Source of the DNA: Rhyzopertha dominica
Lineage: Eukaryota; Arthropoda; Insecta; Coleoptera; Bostrichidae
Assembly (NCBI GenBank): GCA_025024175.1
Contig: QCXZ01000064.1
Location: 25,416,286 to 25,480,285 of the forward strand
DNA: 64,000 nt
Direction: 5' to 3'
Shown here: positions 13,641 through 26,534 of the stretch, one piece after another
Layout of the letters: every line of letters starts with the position of its first letter
Position numbering within the stretch: position 1 is the stretch's first letter
Translations under genes and position numbers: made by a program
Notes under the pieces: model-generated
Databases searched by the model: none
Seen by the model: the letters and a program-made list of their open reading frames with translations, nothing else
What the model was told of the DNA's origin: nothing

Positions 13641-13862
13641 TGCTGGTATATTTCGTCAGTACATTCACTAATCAAAATGTTCTCAGAGTTCTTCAGAGTC
13701 ATATCAGACGTAATTTGGTAGCATTCATTTATAATGCATTGTTTTAACGCTTGCAGAATATTGGGTTAAGTGGCATAAACCTTATTCTTTAAAAGACCCC
13801 ACAAGAAAAGATCTAATGGAGTAAAACCTGGGGATATCGCGGGATATTTGATGGAGCATTGT
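13640..13862 (-). pseudogene. Mariner-like transposase fragment
   Basis: On the reverse strand a short piece reads SPGFTPLDLFLWGLLKNKVY, followed by a stop and LQALKQCIINECYQI. This matches the end of the DDE core and the tail of the insect transposase family with the PRSPDLTPLDFFLWG-type motif. Everything upstream of this motif is missing. It is a small dead fragment. Similar pieces occur at 17.6 and 59.9 kb. Confidence 0.6.
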
Positions 13863-16800
13863 CCATCCATCCAGAATACTAATTATTCTCATCATTTTCT
13901 ATTCAATCAACATAATTTTGAAATAAATCCAGAAACGATTCTCCCCTTAAATTGGAAAATATTAATTTATTTCAGGACTAAGTGTGTGATTTATAGACAG
14001 CCTCAGATTAGAATCAAACTAATAGCAATTTAAGATGCTATTCAAACTGCCGAAGTATAAAAATGTTTCATATGGCATAAACTTGATTATTATGAAAACA
14101 AATAGATTTTGCCTACTTACTTAAGTAGTTAAATAGCGTACTGTATCTGTTTCCTGTTTCTGTTGTCGTCTCACAATTCTCTTATGTAAAAGATGTATTC
14201 TTCCTTTCTAAATGGCATATTTATTTTTAGTCAAACTGTGCTTTCCATGTAGAAACACATTTCATTTTACAACATTACCCAATAAGACTATTACTTACTG
14301 GAGAGCTACAGGATGGTTTTGAAACTTTAATTGCGCAAATGTGGTCATATCGAATACCATAACAGGAAAGAATGGCACGGAGAAGGCGATTGAGTTACTG
14401 TCATCAACGCTACTAAATTAGACGAATGACTAAAATTACTTTGCAAGTGAAGAGATATAACATTTGAATCTTTTACAAGACTCAATACTTAAAGAAAGGA
14501 AATTCGTAAGTATTGTGAAGTGTGTAAGTATATTCGAAAGGCAAGTGTATGTTCTTTAATACAATTAATCAATTTTGCAAGACTATTATCGATGTATCTT
14601 TGACTATCAATGGCTTCACCTGTTTCTCGACTAACAAGAAGTTTTCATATTATCCTTTATAGTAAATGACGCACCTTATCAAGAAATTTAGCTTTTGGTT
14701 TATTTTTCGCATTATCAAAGACCTCTAAAATATTATCAGCGTAAAAACCGTTGCCTGGGTGAAGAAATTTTCATTATTCGTGATGATCAACCGGTCTTTA
14801 GCAAAATGGATCCTTCTTAGTTGATCGGCTGTATATTTTTCTTTTTTATCTGTATGTTAGTTCATTATGCTACAACTACAATTACAATTGGAGTGCCGCT
14901 TTTCTTACTGAACTACTAAGTGTGTTTTTCTTACCAGTTTTTCGGTTCTTGCTCTGTTAAAAATTTTCATTCTTCAACTCTTTGGTAGATTCCCATAAGT
15001 AATACCTTTCTCACATTTAGCAATTGTCCTATAAATGATTCTGCGTAATATGTTTTCATGTACAAATAAATATGCGTATTATATTAACCTTAGAGACTCG
15101 TCCCACTAAATTGTAAATGTTGTAAGACATACTGACATAAACAAATTAATAAACTGAACTATTAAGCATAAGACAACGTGTCAAATAAATGTTTGTTTCC
15201 ATATCAATCTGCGGTTTGCTTTTTACTAGTCATGGTAGGGGTTAGGATATTTGTGTTAAAACTTTTGCGACTGAGTCCTAGATTTGTTTTGGCCAATTAT
15301 GCATTACTCTCGCACCAGAGTCACAAATAGTACAAATATTACATATACACTATAAGACACTTGCTCTGATTGTCGTTCCTAACACTCTATTTTTCAAAAT
15401 TATTGATAAATCCCAGGTAGCTGTGTAAATATGAAGCTAAGTTGTTTTTTTTTATAAAAGGACGATACCCGTTTTGGAACTGTATCTATCATTTTTAAAA
15501 CACTACACGGCAATAAATAACTATTTTTGGAGAAAGTGTCAGATAGATAGATGTCTTTGATTTTTTATAGAATAATAGTACATATAGGTAATCCATATAG
15601 TTTGTTGTATTAATTAAGTTGAATTGTAGATGCTCCGAAGAATTTAAATAAATTCGAAAGCTCAGCTAAAGAAAAAAAGATTACTCTTTACGCATAGCTT
15701 ACAGGTCGACAAACCCTGAATCACTTGGTCTTTAAGAAACTAAGACCGTCATTGTCTCCAGCTGATCATATAGGTAATCTATGACCAACATCCCAGATGA
15801 AACTATCTTACAAAATACTTCATGACAGCAGATACGATAACTTTAGTACAATAACATCAGTAGGTAGTTCGTTTAACATATGAAGCAAATTCTCTAATGT
15901 ACATGTTTACAAATAAGTTCGTAATATGGCTAACACGACATAAATATGGTAACCGATCCACATTTAAGTACTGTGAAATTGAAACAAATTACATGTAATT
16001 TTCAACCCATTAGCAGGCAATAATTCCTTTCGAGGTAAATAAACCTCTGCTTAAATATTCTAAGACTCGCATAGAAAAGTTTTAATAAATAAATTTCATC
16101 CTGCATAAATGTATAGCAAAGCAAGTGTCAGGTTTGTTATAAATAATCAAGAAACCGAAGTGCAAGTAGTGCACGTTTTGCCCTCTTACGGAAAGTGGCG
16201 AAACCGCCTAGTTGTAGCCTGTGGATCGACAGCACTGGTATAGCAAAGGTTCACTTCTTTGCTATACAGTTTAGTAACCTCTACGCATGTCTGAAAGTTT
16301 ATTACCAGTTTTCTCCTACCACAACTTGTTGTCATGGTTACTTTTATTAATGATAGGCCTCCCATTGGTTAACAGTTTTATGATACCATATTTTAGAATT
16401 GAATTATGGCTACTTTTAAAATGGAGTTTTATATGATAGTCCATATAGTACCAACGAACACTTTAAGCATAGTGAAATAATTGCTTAATGCTACTGTTGG
16501 CTCTATAACAAAGTGTTGTTAAACAAAACCTAGCAACAGCAAAATATAATACCTTTTTAAGTAATTCATTCGTTTTGCATTTTAAAAGTACCTTGCAGAA
16601 CGTCAAAATTTCTTCATGATTTACTATTATTTGTTTCTTGGTTACAAATAAGTACCTATTTGAAATATTGAAACGCGTACCGCAGCACCTGCTTTTGTAC
16701 ATAGAGGTGTGCTATAAAGGTTCGTAAGAAATTAATTTCAATAAAAGTATAATCCAATGTTAAAGCAATAAAAGCATATAAACTGTAACAGTACCTATCA

Positions 16801-17405
16801 CAGACTAGGTATCTCTGGAATTGTCTATATACATCAACAATTTTTCTCTTACAATAAAATCGGATTCGCCATCAAAATACTTATCTAAATAATTGTCTAA
16901 ATAGTTTATCTAAAATTTAATGACTACATAATCAATTTACTCTATAATTTATGAAAATTGTAGGAAAATGTCTAGTATGGAATGATTTCTTATTGACACA
17001 TACATCTTTACCTAGTAGAATTGTAGTAGTAATCTATACGAACAGTTAGTACCGTTTATTAAATCCTAGCAATTTTGAATATTGTTTATCCTGATGGTAA
17101 CTTCGTAACGGAAAATTTATACCGGCATATAAGCAAATAGCTGATCATCTATTTATGATTGATACACCATATCTACACCTACTTAAAATTATAGAGTCAG
17201 ACGATCTAAATGTACGATTATTTTGCTGTAGTAGTTTTTACCTATATACCGGATTCTGTTAGATTTCCCTTTCAGGGTGATATCTAGACTGTCACCAGCT
17301 ATTATAACTTTAGCTTTTTGTTTCTAATAATTTTCAAACAACTCTATTATTCCCAAGTAGTTTAATGATGTAAACAAATTGTTGTCTTAGAAACGATTGA
17401 AATGT
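13862..17405. other. Non-genic stretch
   Basis: AT-rich sequence without recognisable genes, RNA genes or transposon ends. Confidence 0.4.
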
Positions 17406-17407
17406 TA

Positions 17408-19457
17408 CGGGTGTTTCAATAAAATTGAGCCACTCTCTCTAAAAAAAAATTTTCGGAAAATTAAGTTTTTATCAAAAGCTGCTTGTGAAATTATATCGAG
17501 TTTCAACTATCAACCTCCATAATACACATTGAGTAGCGACTCAATGCTTGCTTAATAGTTCTGAAGAATTCTGAGGTCAAAGCTGACATTCAAGCATAAT
17601 TTCTTGATGTAATTCCCCCAGAGATGCTGATTCCGTTTCAATAAACCTACGACTTTAGGTGTCCATAAAGGAAAAAGTCTAGGAAGATTGTCAACGATAT
17701 GGGGATATATTTGTAAGTATGCTAACATAACGCAATAAAGATGACGATCTACGATATGATCAGCTAATATTCCAGCCCTTTATTAAGTTTTTTGTTCTCT
17801 GAATGAGTGTTAATTCCTACATCAAGTGAGGATTAACCGGTATCCGCAGTTATGCCGATTAACATCGACATTTAAGCAAGTATTGTAAAATACATCAACG
17901 CAAGTTAAATTTAAACAGATTTCCAGTCTTCTAGCAAAATCGTCTTCATCTAACTCACGCGGATGAAACTTATGGTTTGTGATGGCAAATCCAAAAAACT
18001 CATGACATGTTTGCTAAAGAAACTTGCGATACCTTTCAAACAGCTTAAGTTTCTTCCATGAGTGCAACGTAACCCAAAATAGCTTCATCTCGGACGGGAT
18101 TATGTTTCCAATTCTGAACCGATCTATAAGTCTCTCTAAACTTTCCCCTATAGCTTCTAAGATGTACAAGATTGTCAGGATGAAAATCTTTCAAGCTGGA
18201 AGTAGCAGCTTTAGCACAGTCGTTAGATTTATTTATCTAGTTGCGATAAACTCAAAAACTATTCAACGGATTTTCATGCGGTTTTCACGTATAAATAAAA
18301 GTAATTTATGGGAAAGGTTTAGGTATGTAATTTGTCAAGGTTTTGTGTAAATTGGTTGAAATATACCGATAATTGTTGGAAGTGTCGGAAAAAGTCCAGC
18401 CGCCTGGAAGCTTTTATCGAAAACGCTGCCTAATCCCTTTGAGATAGATCAAAACACTGCATTGTGGGATATTCCTCTTTTATAAACCTACAAAAAGTCT
18501 GCGATGGCATATATCTATCTTTTAATGATAGTTTTAGACAGATACAGTATTCATCCTTATCAACTTAAATATGTTAGTTACCTTAAGCATTTCATACACA
18601 TTATGATAATATTTTATACCATATAATTTAAACGAGTATCTTAGCAATTATTGCAAATCACGCGCGCGAACATAAATTCAAGGGCGTTTGTTACACCGAT
18701 GACGGGACTCGCTTGATGCGATCACCCCCGTGCCGCGTAGCTACTCCTCTGACCCCCACTGTTTCTATATAAGCCGAGTGATAACGCGCACTTACTCTTA
18801 TAATAAATGGACTTTTAGAGCGAATGAAGATGACGACTGGAAGGTATTTGTTGTAGGTATAATATGCTTTATGCTTTACTACCCGTGCGATACCGGGGTG
18901 GGTCGTTAGTGTAAAATAAACTGACAATTTCCACTGGTGTACCTAAACATCATTTGGGGCTGGTAACTTTCAGCGTTAGGAAGTATTAGATTACAGAACT
19001 AGCGATGAACTCTCAGTCTCAATCATTTAAAAGGATAATTCAATAATTCGTCTATATATACGGTCAGAAAACTGTCAGGAAAAAAATAAAAAACCGATTG
19101 ATTAAGTTGTTTCAATCTTAATGCATTCAGTGATCCGTTTTCGGTTTCTTAATATAACAAAATCTATTTACAACTGCATTAGCAAAGAGAACCATAATAA
19201 ATTGAGTCATTTTCGTATTTATACCTTATGTAGTGCAAAAAGAGATCTTTTTTGGAAAGAAACCGGGCTTTAAAAGATGTTCAGTATGAGGTATTACTCG
19301 ACAATTCAAAAATCAATGGTGAGAGTTGCCAGGGGTAGGTAATACATCAGAAGATGCCCCACTCTGAAATAAAATCGAACTGCTTCAGAATTTTACTCGA
19401 ATTTGTCGTTCCCCACAGGAATTACTGAGGTTGGCTCGTTTTCGCTGAAACACCCAG
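17408..19457 (-). mobile_element. Tc1/mariner-type transposon relic with TA-flanked TIRs
   Basis: The left end begins CGGGTGTTTCA directly after TA, and the right end, read in reverse, begins CTGGGTGTTTCA with TA outside. The two ends share about 25 bp of imperfect inverted repeat ending in TTGAGCCA/ACGAGCCA. Inside, near 17560-17720 on the reverse strand, LDFFLYGHLKS followed by a stop is a degenerate copy of the LDFFLWG transposase motif. The rest of the transposase is not readable. It is a dead copy about 2.05 kb long. Confidence 0.55.
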
Positions 19458-20111
19458 TATATACTATTTGCAGGAAATTAACGATTTACTCGTACATGAT
19501 GTGGTTACCAAAATCGTGCACTGATGGACCGTGTTCTTTTTTGTTATTACCTATTTCCCAAGATCTTAACTAATAAAATTTGGGTTTTTGAAATCGTGAC
19601 GTCACAAATAAAGTCTGCTACATCGTTTGATTTCAAGGATAAGAATGAAATAACAAATTTTTTCCTAAAGGTATCAAATTGGCAAAACCCTGTATTTTGA
19701 TACCTATACGTTTGCGTTCATTTAAGTTATTACTATAGGTTAGGTCGTAATTGCGCTTTTACTAAGATTCCGTAATAGATTTCGTGTTGAGCAGAAGGTG
19801 CCCAAAAATAAAATCAGTATGCATTAATATAACACAGAAGATACGATGCGGTCCAGTAAAACGGCAAATAATGGCAATTTTTTTTAGCTTACTTACGTTA
19901 AGATTAAGAAAGGACGATGTAATAGCTCACACAAGTATTTTAAATAGTATAGAGAATAGAAATTGAAAGCATTTGGTCACTGATATTCAAGTAGATACCA
20001 ACTTTGTTGCCAAGATGGCAAGATGTGCATTTTTTGTTCGCTTGTGACATCACAGTTTTATGCGAGCATTTCAAAATTTTTCAACTTTGTAAGTATACAT
20101 ACCTAGACGTG

Positions 20112-20352
20112 CAGTGGCGTAGCCAGAAAATTAACTTGAGGAGGGGACGAAGCTCCAAATGTTAAGTAGAAAGACAAGAAAAAATTATAAGAGGTGTGAC
20201 TTAAATTTTAATGTTTAATTTGCTAAAATGTTTATTATAAACAAACCAACAGTTTGCAACAATTTTGTACTGTTAAATGTAAAAAAGCTGCTATTCCATT
20301 ATCAAAATAATTTAGTTTCTGGGAGGGGGCAATTGCAATTGCTACACCACTG
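20112..20352. mobile_element. hAT-like MITE
   Basis: A 241-bp non-coding element starts CAGTGGCGTAGCCAG and ends with the imperfect inverse (TTGCTACACCACTG). CCTAGAC occurs on both sides (20102-20108 and 20353-20359), which would fit a slightly decayed 8-bp duplication of the hAT type, offset by two or three bases on the left. The GGAGGGG subterminal stretches resemble the other hAT-like element at 48.8 kb. Confidence 0.55.
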
Positions 20353-21262
20353 CCTAGACAGACTTTTGCAACAACTAATATAACGCGAGCTGATTTTATG
20401 CATTAGACAGAGCAACGAGATAATGTCGAGTTCCGCAATATTTACTACCCAATAGAAACGAAATTAAAGTAAGGCTGTAGATGAACTGTTCAGTTTCACG
20501 GTTACCACAAAATTATATTGTTTGTACTTATCTTATTCAAATTAGATAAACACGTGTTAGTGTCACAAAGTATCAAGAAATTTTTAAACAAATATTATAG
20601 ATATAGGTATAAAGAACTAGCTACTAAAGGTTTTCGAAAATTGCGATTGTTTTAGTGTTGTTACTTAAACTGTTTATTTAAAATACCTACCCCCTACGAT
20701 ATTAAGTTACTATATTAAAATTTCAGTCATCCTGACGTTATTAGTACAGGTGGTTCATAGTCTCGATTTAAGTTGACAGCTAAAATTAACTTAGTAACGC
20801 AGAAGACGGCTTAAAGCAAAGTATCAATATTAACATGGCTTAGTGTCATAACAGCTCGAACAATCTATACACGCAGTTAATATCTGAGATTATTATTATG
20901 GATAATAAAGGACATTAATCATCACAGACAAACATGTAATTAAAACTAAACTAATCCTTGTTGTTAACTCCTCATCAGTACTGATTTTTATATTCGTTAT
21001 GGCAGTTACAATCATTCGGAAAAATTTACAATTTCAACAAATAGTAAACAGACAAGTAACTGTTTTAATGAATTCCCAAAAATTACACCAACTTTTCAAT
21101 TTTTGCAAATCAGCCACAGCCAACAAAGTTCCAGATATCCGTAGACCGTAGATACGGGCTTAACACCAAAAGATAGCAATCTATACCACCATTAAACTGC
21201 GTTCAATGCTCTCTCCGGATACATTCCGCATACAAATTAAGCAACACCTACATTTTCCAAAT

Positions 21263-21272
21263 TATATATAAA
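21263..21272 (+). promoter_or_regulatory. TATA box of the ETH gene
   Basis: TATATATAAA lies about 50 bp upstream of the first ATG. A TTAGT initiator-like site follows near 21291, at the usual 25-30 bp spacing. Together they give a short 5' leader of about 30 bases. Confidence 0.5.
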
Positions 21273-21322
21273 CACAAGCGCCAAAAGTATTTAGTAAAGT
21301 GTAGCTAACCGAACGTGCTGCC

Positions 21323-22117
21323 ATGTTTCCTAAATTACTTTTAGTGTGTGTCGTGTCCTACTGTTACATTGCAAGTGCAGAGAATGAAGATGACTATGAG
21401 AAGAGGTTGAAGCTTTTTATAAAATCGGCGACATATAAAGATCTGCCGAAGCCAACTAAACGAAGTAGGAACAATAGTAACGAAGACTTTGAAAAGTTCT
21501 TCCTCAAGGCTTCAAAGTCAGTACCGCGGATAGGACGAAGTGAATCATCAACTCCTACGGTTAGTGTCAATGTATTCGGTCCTCACGATACGCTTTCTCA
21601 AAAAAAGTTTGTGACATATTTAAACTGAGCTGACTATAAAGCGCTTCAGCAAAATTAGTCCTAAATTTCATCCACCACATGATGTTGTTTACTATACTTA
21701 CGAGTTTTTCAGGGAGACTTAGCTGTTACCGGTAACACTGAATGGACAAAAGTACCTTACCGATATGCGATCCCCAACAGTTTTGAATATCCGAACGAAA
21801 AATCTAAATGTAAGTACATTCCTAGATTACAAACTTAAATATTGAATTTAAGTAATTAAAAACCATAAAAAACTATTTTGGTATTGTTTTGTGACAACTA
21901 ATCTCATTGCTGTTGGACGGTAAAGCTAACTATTTTTGTTTTCGCCTTTGTAGATCCCCTTTGGTCAGAAGTTGCTGAGAGATTTGAATTTGATCCAGAG
22001 CTACTATCCTCGCCGGATCTTCTAGTAAAGTTTGAACAAGCAATGGGAGATGACCCCTCCGTGTATGATTGGGATAAATTTAGATACAAACGCGTAGGTA
22101 TACCGATAAAACTTTAA
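21323..22117 (+). CDS. ETH: Ecdysis triggering hormone-type neuropeptide precursor (three exons)
   Basis: Three coding exons are inferred: 21323-21559, 21713-21809 and 21954-22117, joined in phase 0 and phase 1, with acceptors TTTTCAG and TTTGTAG and donor GTAAGT after exon 2. The exon 1 donor (GTTAGT) is weaker. The precursor starts with a signal peptide (MFPKLLLVCVVSYCYIASA). A dibasic KR site follows, then a peptide ending FFLKASKSVPRI before GR, so it would be cut and amidated. A C-terminal PRI/PRL amide after FFLK is the mark of insect ecdysis triggering hormones, which Inka cells release to start ecdysis. Only one such amidated peptide is seen, whereas many insects encode two. Exons 2-3 give an acidic non-peptide tail ending GIPIKL. 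The precursor is about 165 residues. Confidence 0.8.
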
Positions 22118-23230
22118 AAATATACTGAATTAATGTCTGCTTGTATCTAGATATTAATGTATTAATAAAAGACAAGAATCTACTCTAATAAAAATACTAA
22201 AGAGTACTCAGATATTCTTGATTTTTATTTAGGAAGTAATTGTATTCAGAACTGTGTGCTCGGAAGAACTACCACGTTGACCGAAGAAATCACTTCATGA
22301 GCAAAACATGAATGTCAATTTTGTTCAAAGGTTCCCACTATTTTAACGAGTTGCTCAACCTTAATTTGCCAAAGTCTCAAATGCAGGGTGTCGAATAAAA
22401 AATAGAAAGAAAACCATTAACGTTTCCATACAACTGCCTATGGAATGGTGAAACTTTTGTCTGAATACGTATTATACTATAAAAAGAACAACCTAAATGA
22501 ATCTATTAATCCATCACTGAATCGAGAAAACTATACCAGGTCATCTGCTGAAAACTACGAAAATATGATTATCAAAGTAAAATTAATCGTGTTTTCAAAC
22601 AAACTTCAAAAAGCGTTATCAAAGCAAGTGTCAATTAGATTTTATTCTTTTGGCATATGGCCTAAGGAATTTTTTCAGTCCAGTTTGGAGTACTTGCCTT
22701 TGAATAAGTTAAAGGGTTAATTTAATAGCAACAGTTTCATTTTAATTTGCAAAGATGGTGAAACTCAGTGAAACTAAAATCCTAATGATGGTTGGCTATG
22801 GAGGTTTGTAATTTATGTAACAACGTCCATATGGAGAGAATTATAATTGTACAATCCAATGCCTAAGTTAGTTAACATTTTTAAAGAAACTTAACATCTG
22901 AAATCGTCTCCAAAAATAAACATTAAGCTCTTGCCTTGCGAAGTAATATTAGTCCATCATAGGTTGTTCGAATATTACCAAAAAATAAACACAAAATTTA
23001 CAAATTAGGTAACACCTAAAGCTGACCTAAATAAAGACGATTCTCACAGAGGAATAGTTTTGTGCGATGATGAAAAACATGACCAATGGTAATCCAATTT
23101 TTTGAAACGGCAGTAGGTAACGTCGCTTATAGGGCTACGTGAATTTTAAAACATGCATGTATAAAACAGGTATGAAAATAACTTTGATTTACGTTATGTG
23201 TTAAAAATTATATTATTTTAGATAGTGGGA
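22118..23230. other. Region downstream of ETH without a recognised gene
   Basis: A 91-codon forward frame at 22445-22720 has no recognisable domain and is probably chance. The stretch near 23140-23220 (AAACATGCATGTATAAAA and neighbours) recurs at 41565-41640, so it is part of a dispersed repeat. Confidence 0.4.
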
Positions 23231-23760
23231 TGATATGGTAGGTGTGGTGTGTGTAGGAGGGTAGGCGTGTGTTGTCTTGTGGAGAATATATCCGAAGGCT
23301 GATAGTTAATAAATTAAAACAACAACATTAAAACAAGTAACTGCACTTTGAGCGCAATGGATAGTTTTTCCTACTGAAGACTGATAGTGTTGAAACCACC
23401 TTGCATTAAGAAAAGCCAAGTTACAAAAGAAAAATGTTCGATGTATCTCTAGACTGACCAAGTGTTTCAATATATAGCCGGTTTATTTGATGAACGCAAC
23501 CTAGACGAAAGAGGATAGGCGTGTATTGCCTTGTATAGCGTATAAATGTGAACTAAACGTGTACTCGCCGTGCATAAAGGGATGACCAGTTATATTGGCT
23601 AAAGGTATCACCAAATGTTCTACTTATTTGACAAACGTAAGTGCTGAGGGGAGTAGGTAGGTGTTTGTTGCCTTGTAGAACATATATAGGCAGTGGAACC
23701 ACCTTGTTTAAATGTATGCCGAGTTGTAGTGGCAGACTATTCGATGTATATTTTTATTTA
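23230..23760. repeat. Diverged repeat array, interrupted by the LINE
   Basis: A loose unit containing ATTCGATGTAT, GTTTATTTGATGAACG and TAGGCGTGTATTGCCTTGTATAG-like text appears at about 23245, 23430-23545, 23600-23690 and 23740. It appears again at 25185-25310 beyond the LINE. Copies are 70-80% alike by eye, so this is an old low-copy array. Non-coding. Confidence 0.4.
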
Positions 23761-23889
23761 TTTATTTTATTTTAATTCTAGTAAATCACGCTCTTCATTT
23801 AGCAATTCAATTAAACATTGATCGAACAGTTCCAATTTGAATGCTTCCGAAGCTCGTAGTGAAATGTTTCATATCAGTTAAATAGCTTG

Positions 23890-25160
23890 GAAACAAACTA
23901 ATTTTTAATAATAATAATAATAATAATAATATTTATTGACCCAACAGACCATAGTGGTCCACAAGGATAATTAATTAACATCCGTTACATATTATGCATG
24001 ATAACAATAAATTAAATTAAGATTAATGTAATGAAAAAGAACTATAATTATTAACTCAAAAGTACAGCAAAATAAATATTACAATCTACTTGCTAATACA
24101 ACGGAACAACTCACACTGCGGATGGTCTCTCGCTGGATAAATTTTGTGTTTCATAATATGTAAATATTTGCAAAATCTACGTTGCACACGTTCAATTGCT
24201 CTGATATGAACAACATAATACGGATCCCATACAATTGCACAATATTCCAATTTACTTCTCACATAACTGTAGTACAGTTTTTTTAAGCACGTAATATTTG
24301 CAAATTCTTTTGTATTTCTAATGATAAATCCTAACATTTTTACTGCTTGCTTACGTATCTCATTGACGTGAGGAACAAATGACAGTGCGCCGTCAATCAC
24401 TACCCCGAGGTCCTTTATTTGGTGCACCCTTAGAAGGGATGTGTTATGAATCGTGTATTTATATAAATTATTATTCACCTTCCTAGAGAAAGTAATCACA
24501 ACGCACTTGTCACAATTAATTTTTAATTTATTAACGAGGCATCACTCGACAAAATTATCCAGGTCGTTCTGCAGCAAAAGTAACAATGGTTTTAGACAGT
24601 TTCAAATCATCAGCGTAGACAAATACTTGACTTTTAAATAAGCTAAACGCATCATAAATAAAAATTGTAAACAAAATTGGTCCAAGATTTGAACCTTGGG
24701 TAACACGACTAAATTATCTATATAATTTTGATTCATAACCCATATACTCAACGTACTGACTTCTCTCCCCCAAAAGAGACCGAAACAATGAAATCAACCC
24801 ATTACACAATCCATAGTCTTTCAACTTAAACAGCAGTATTCTATGATTAACAACATCAAACGCTTTACTTAAGTCTGTATACACAGTATCCACTTGTTTA
24901 TTATTATTATTCAGATTATTTGATAAGTACTGAACAAAGGAGCATAAGTTTGTTACAGTTGAGCGTCCTTGGAAAAATCCATGCTGATCAATACTAATAT
25001 AATTTGATACATGACTATTCAAAACCTTCGCCATAATTGATTCAAACAATTTTGAAAAATTACATCTAATAGCTATTGGTCTATAGTTTTCAATGTTACA
25101 CCTATCGCCCTTTTTAAATACTGGGCGAACTTTAGCTATTTTCCACATTTTAGGAAATGT
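23890..25160 (-). mobile_element. 5'-truncated LINE copy (reverse transcriptase half) with (TAA)n tail
   Basis: The reverse strand reads a reverse transcriptase from the fingers (KVRPVFKKGDRCNIENYRPI) through YTDLSKAFDVVNHRIL. The catalytic FVYADDLKLSKT comes near 24595-24620 and the thumb/C-terminal part in the 137-residue frame at 24086-24499. Stops and a shift separate the two main open pieces (24714-25148 and 24086-24499). The 3' end is marked by an AAT/TAA microsatellite at about 23909-23932, as in several insect non-LTR clades. The 5' end is cut near 25160, as usual for incomplete target-primed insertion. Confidence 0.75.
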
Positions 25161-25317
25161 GGAACTACTTACTATATGTTAGACTAGCGATGTATTTTAA
25201 CAAATAGTCGTTTTATTTGAAGAACACAAGTGCAGGAGTAGTGTGTATTGCCTCGTATAGCGTATCATTGTGAATAGACGGCGCCAGACCCGCCGGACCA
25301 TACCTATCACCATTTCA

Positions 25318-25526
25318 TCATTTACATATGTGTATCATTACAATATGTCTTTTACGTTTATATTGTTTTATGGCAAGAATTTTAATAATTTCAAAATCAA
25401 AAGTGTGATTTGTTTGCTCTTGGCGTTTTTTTAATGCAGTGTATGACTTGTTGTGGTCTAGTTTTTCAATTATTGTGCTGTTGGTCCACTGTCCTGTTTG
25501 TTGCATTGTTTGTATTGTGTTATATA
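25318..25526 (-). pseudogene. Penelope-like element, GIY-YIG region fragment
   Basis: The reverse frame (62 residues) holds YTALKKRQEQTNHTFDFE then IIKILAIKQYKRK. This resembles the C-terminal side of the GIY-YIG endonuclease of Penelope-like retroelements (the NHxFDFxxxKILA pattern). Its reverse transcriptase part seems to lie at 40.9-41.2 kb, on the far side of the foldback plus Polinton insertion and on the same strand. If so, one element was split in two. Confidence 0.5.
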
Positions 25527-25874
25527 CACGGTGATTCAGGAGGAAGTGACAATATTATGGGAAATGGTAGTATTCACAATAATTCTGAACAAAAAAAAAC
25601 TGGTATCGACTTATACCCTAGAGCGCCCCATTTCAGAGATACAACTCTTAGAAGTTGTAATTAAACAACCACTTTTTCTGAAATATCTAAGTAATCTAGA
25701 AATATTCAAATTTGAAATTTCGGAAATCATCTTAGTTACAGAAGGGCACATTTTCATTTTCTTATGTTCACTGAAGGGTAGTTACTCTTTTCTTCTCAAT
25801 AACTTTTCGTCCCTAGTAGGTCAGAACTGTGAAACCACTAAGGGATGAAAAGTTATTGAGAAGAAAAGGGTAAG
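25527..25874. repeat. Left half of foldback MITE that hosts the Polinton
   Basis: It starts after TA with CACGGTGATTCAGGAGGA and is the same family as the 4094-5215 foldback. The arm reads into a short loop near 25815 and turns back (GGGATGAAAAGTTATTGAGAAG). Its last six bases, GGTAAG, are the left copy of the Polinton target duplication. The right half continues at 40294. Confidence 0.75.
25869..25874. repeat. Polinton target-site duplication, left copy
   Basis: GGTAAG, identical to 40294-40299. A 6-bp duplication is the size known for Maverick/Polinton integration. Confidence 0.9.
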
Positions 25875-26534
25875 AGTAGGGGAAAAGCGCCGTTCTGAGC
25901 CCTAATTTGCATATTTGCATATTAATTAGGGTAATTAAAACAATGGGTAATTAATTAATTAAGACAATGGGTAATTAATTAAAACAATGGGTAATTAATT
26001 AGGACAATAGGTAATTAGTGATTTTGATGAACTAATTAGGGTAATTAGCAGTTTGATAAGGGTAATTAGCAGTTTGATTGGGGTAATTAACAGTTTGATT
26101 AGGGTATTTAACGGTTTGATTAGGGTAATTAATAGTTTGATTAGGGTGATTAGCATTTTGATTGGAGTAATTAGTGATTCTGATTAATTAATTAGGGTAA
26201 TTAATAGTTTGATTAGGGTAATTAGTGATTATTATTAATTAATTAGGTTAATTAATAGTTTGATTAGATGAATTATCAGCTTAATTAGGGTCGTTCTGAG
26301 CCCTAATTTGCATATTTGCATATTAATTAGGGGTAATTAGCGGTTAATTAAGTTAATTAGCTGTTTAATTAGGGTAATTAGCGGTTTAATTAGGGTACTT
26401 GCTATTTAATTAGGGCGATTTGCGGTTTTCATAAGTGTAATGAGAGGTTTTAATTGATTGAATATGATAATTGAGGTTTTAATTGTGATAATTTACGGTT
26501 TTTGATTAATTTATGACTAATGATATGGAGGGGG
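25875..26534 (+). repeat. Polinton terminal inverted repeat, left
   Basis: The outer 60 bp contain GTTCTGAGCCCTAATTTGCA and ATATGCAAAT-type palindromic text. The rest is an iterated TTAGGGTAATTAG-like unit with alternating GATTA and AGTTTG spacers. Alignment by eye to the right repeat holds to GACTAATGATATGGAGG near 26530. Non-coding. Confidence 0.85.

Noticed and set aside
21904..22089. Reverse frame antisense to ETH exon 3
   Set aside because: Shadow of the coding exon.
22445..22720. 91-codon forward frame downstream of ETH
   Set aside because: No domain, no splice or promoter support, composition like random AT-rich DNA.
25920..26440. TTAGGGTAATTAG-like repeats resembling telomeric DNA
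   Set aside because: They are part of the Polinton inverted repeats, occur in mirror image at 39.6-40.2 kb, and are irregular; not telomere.
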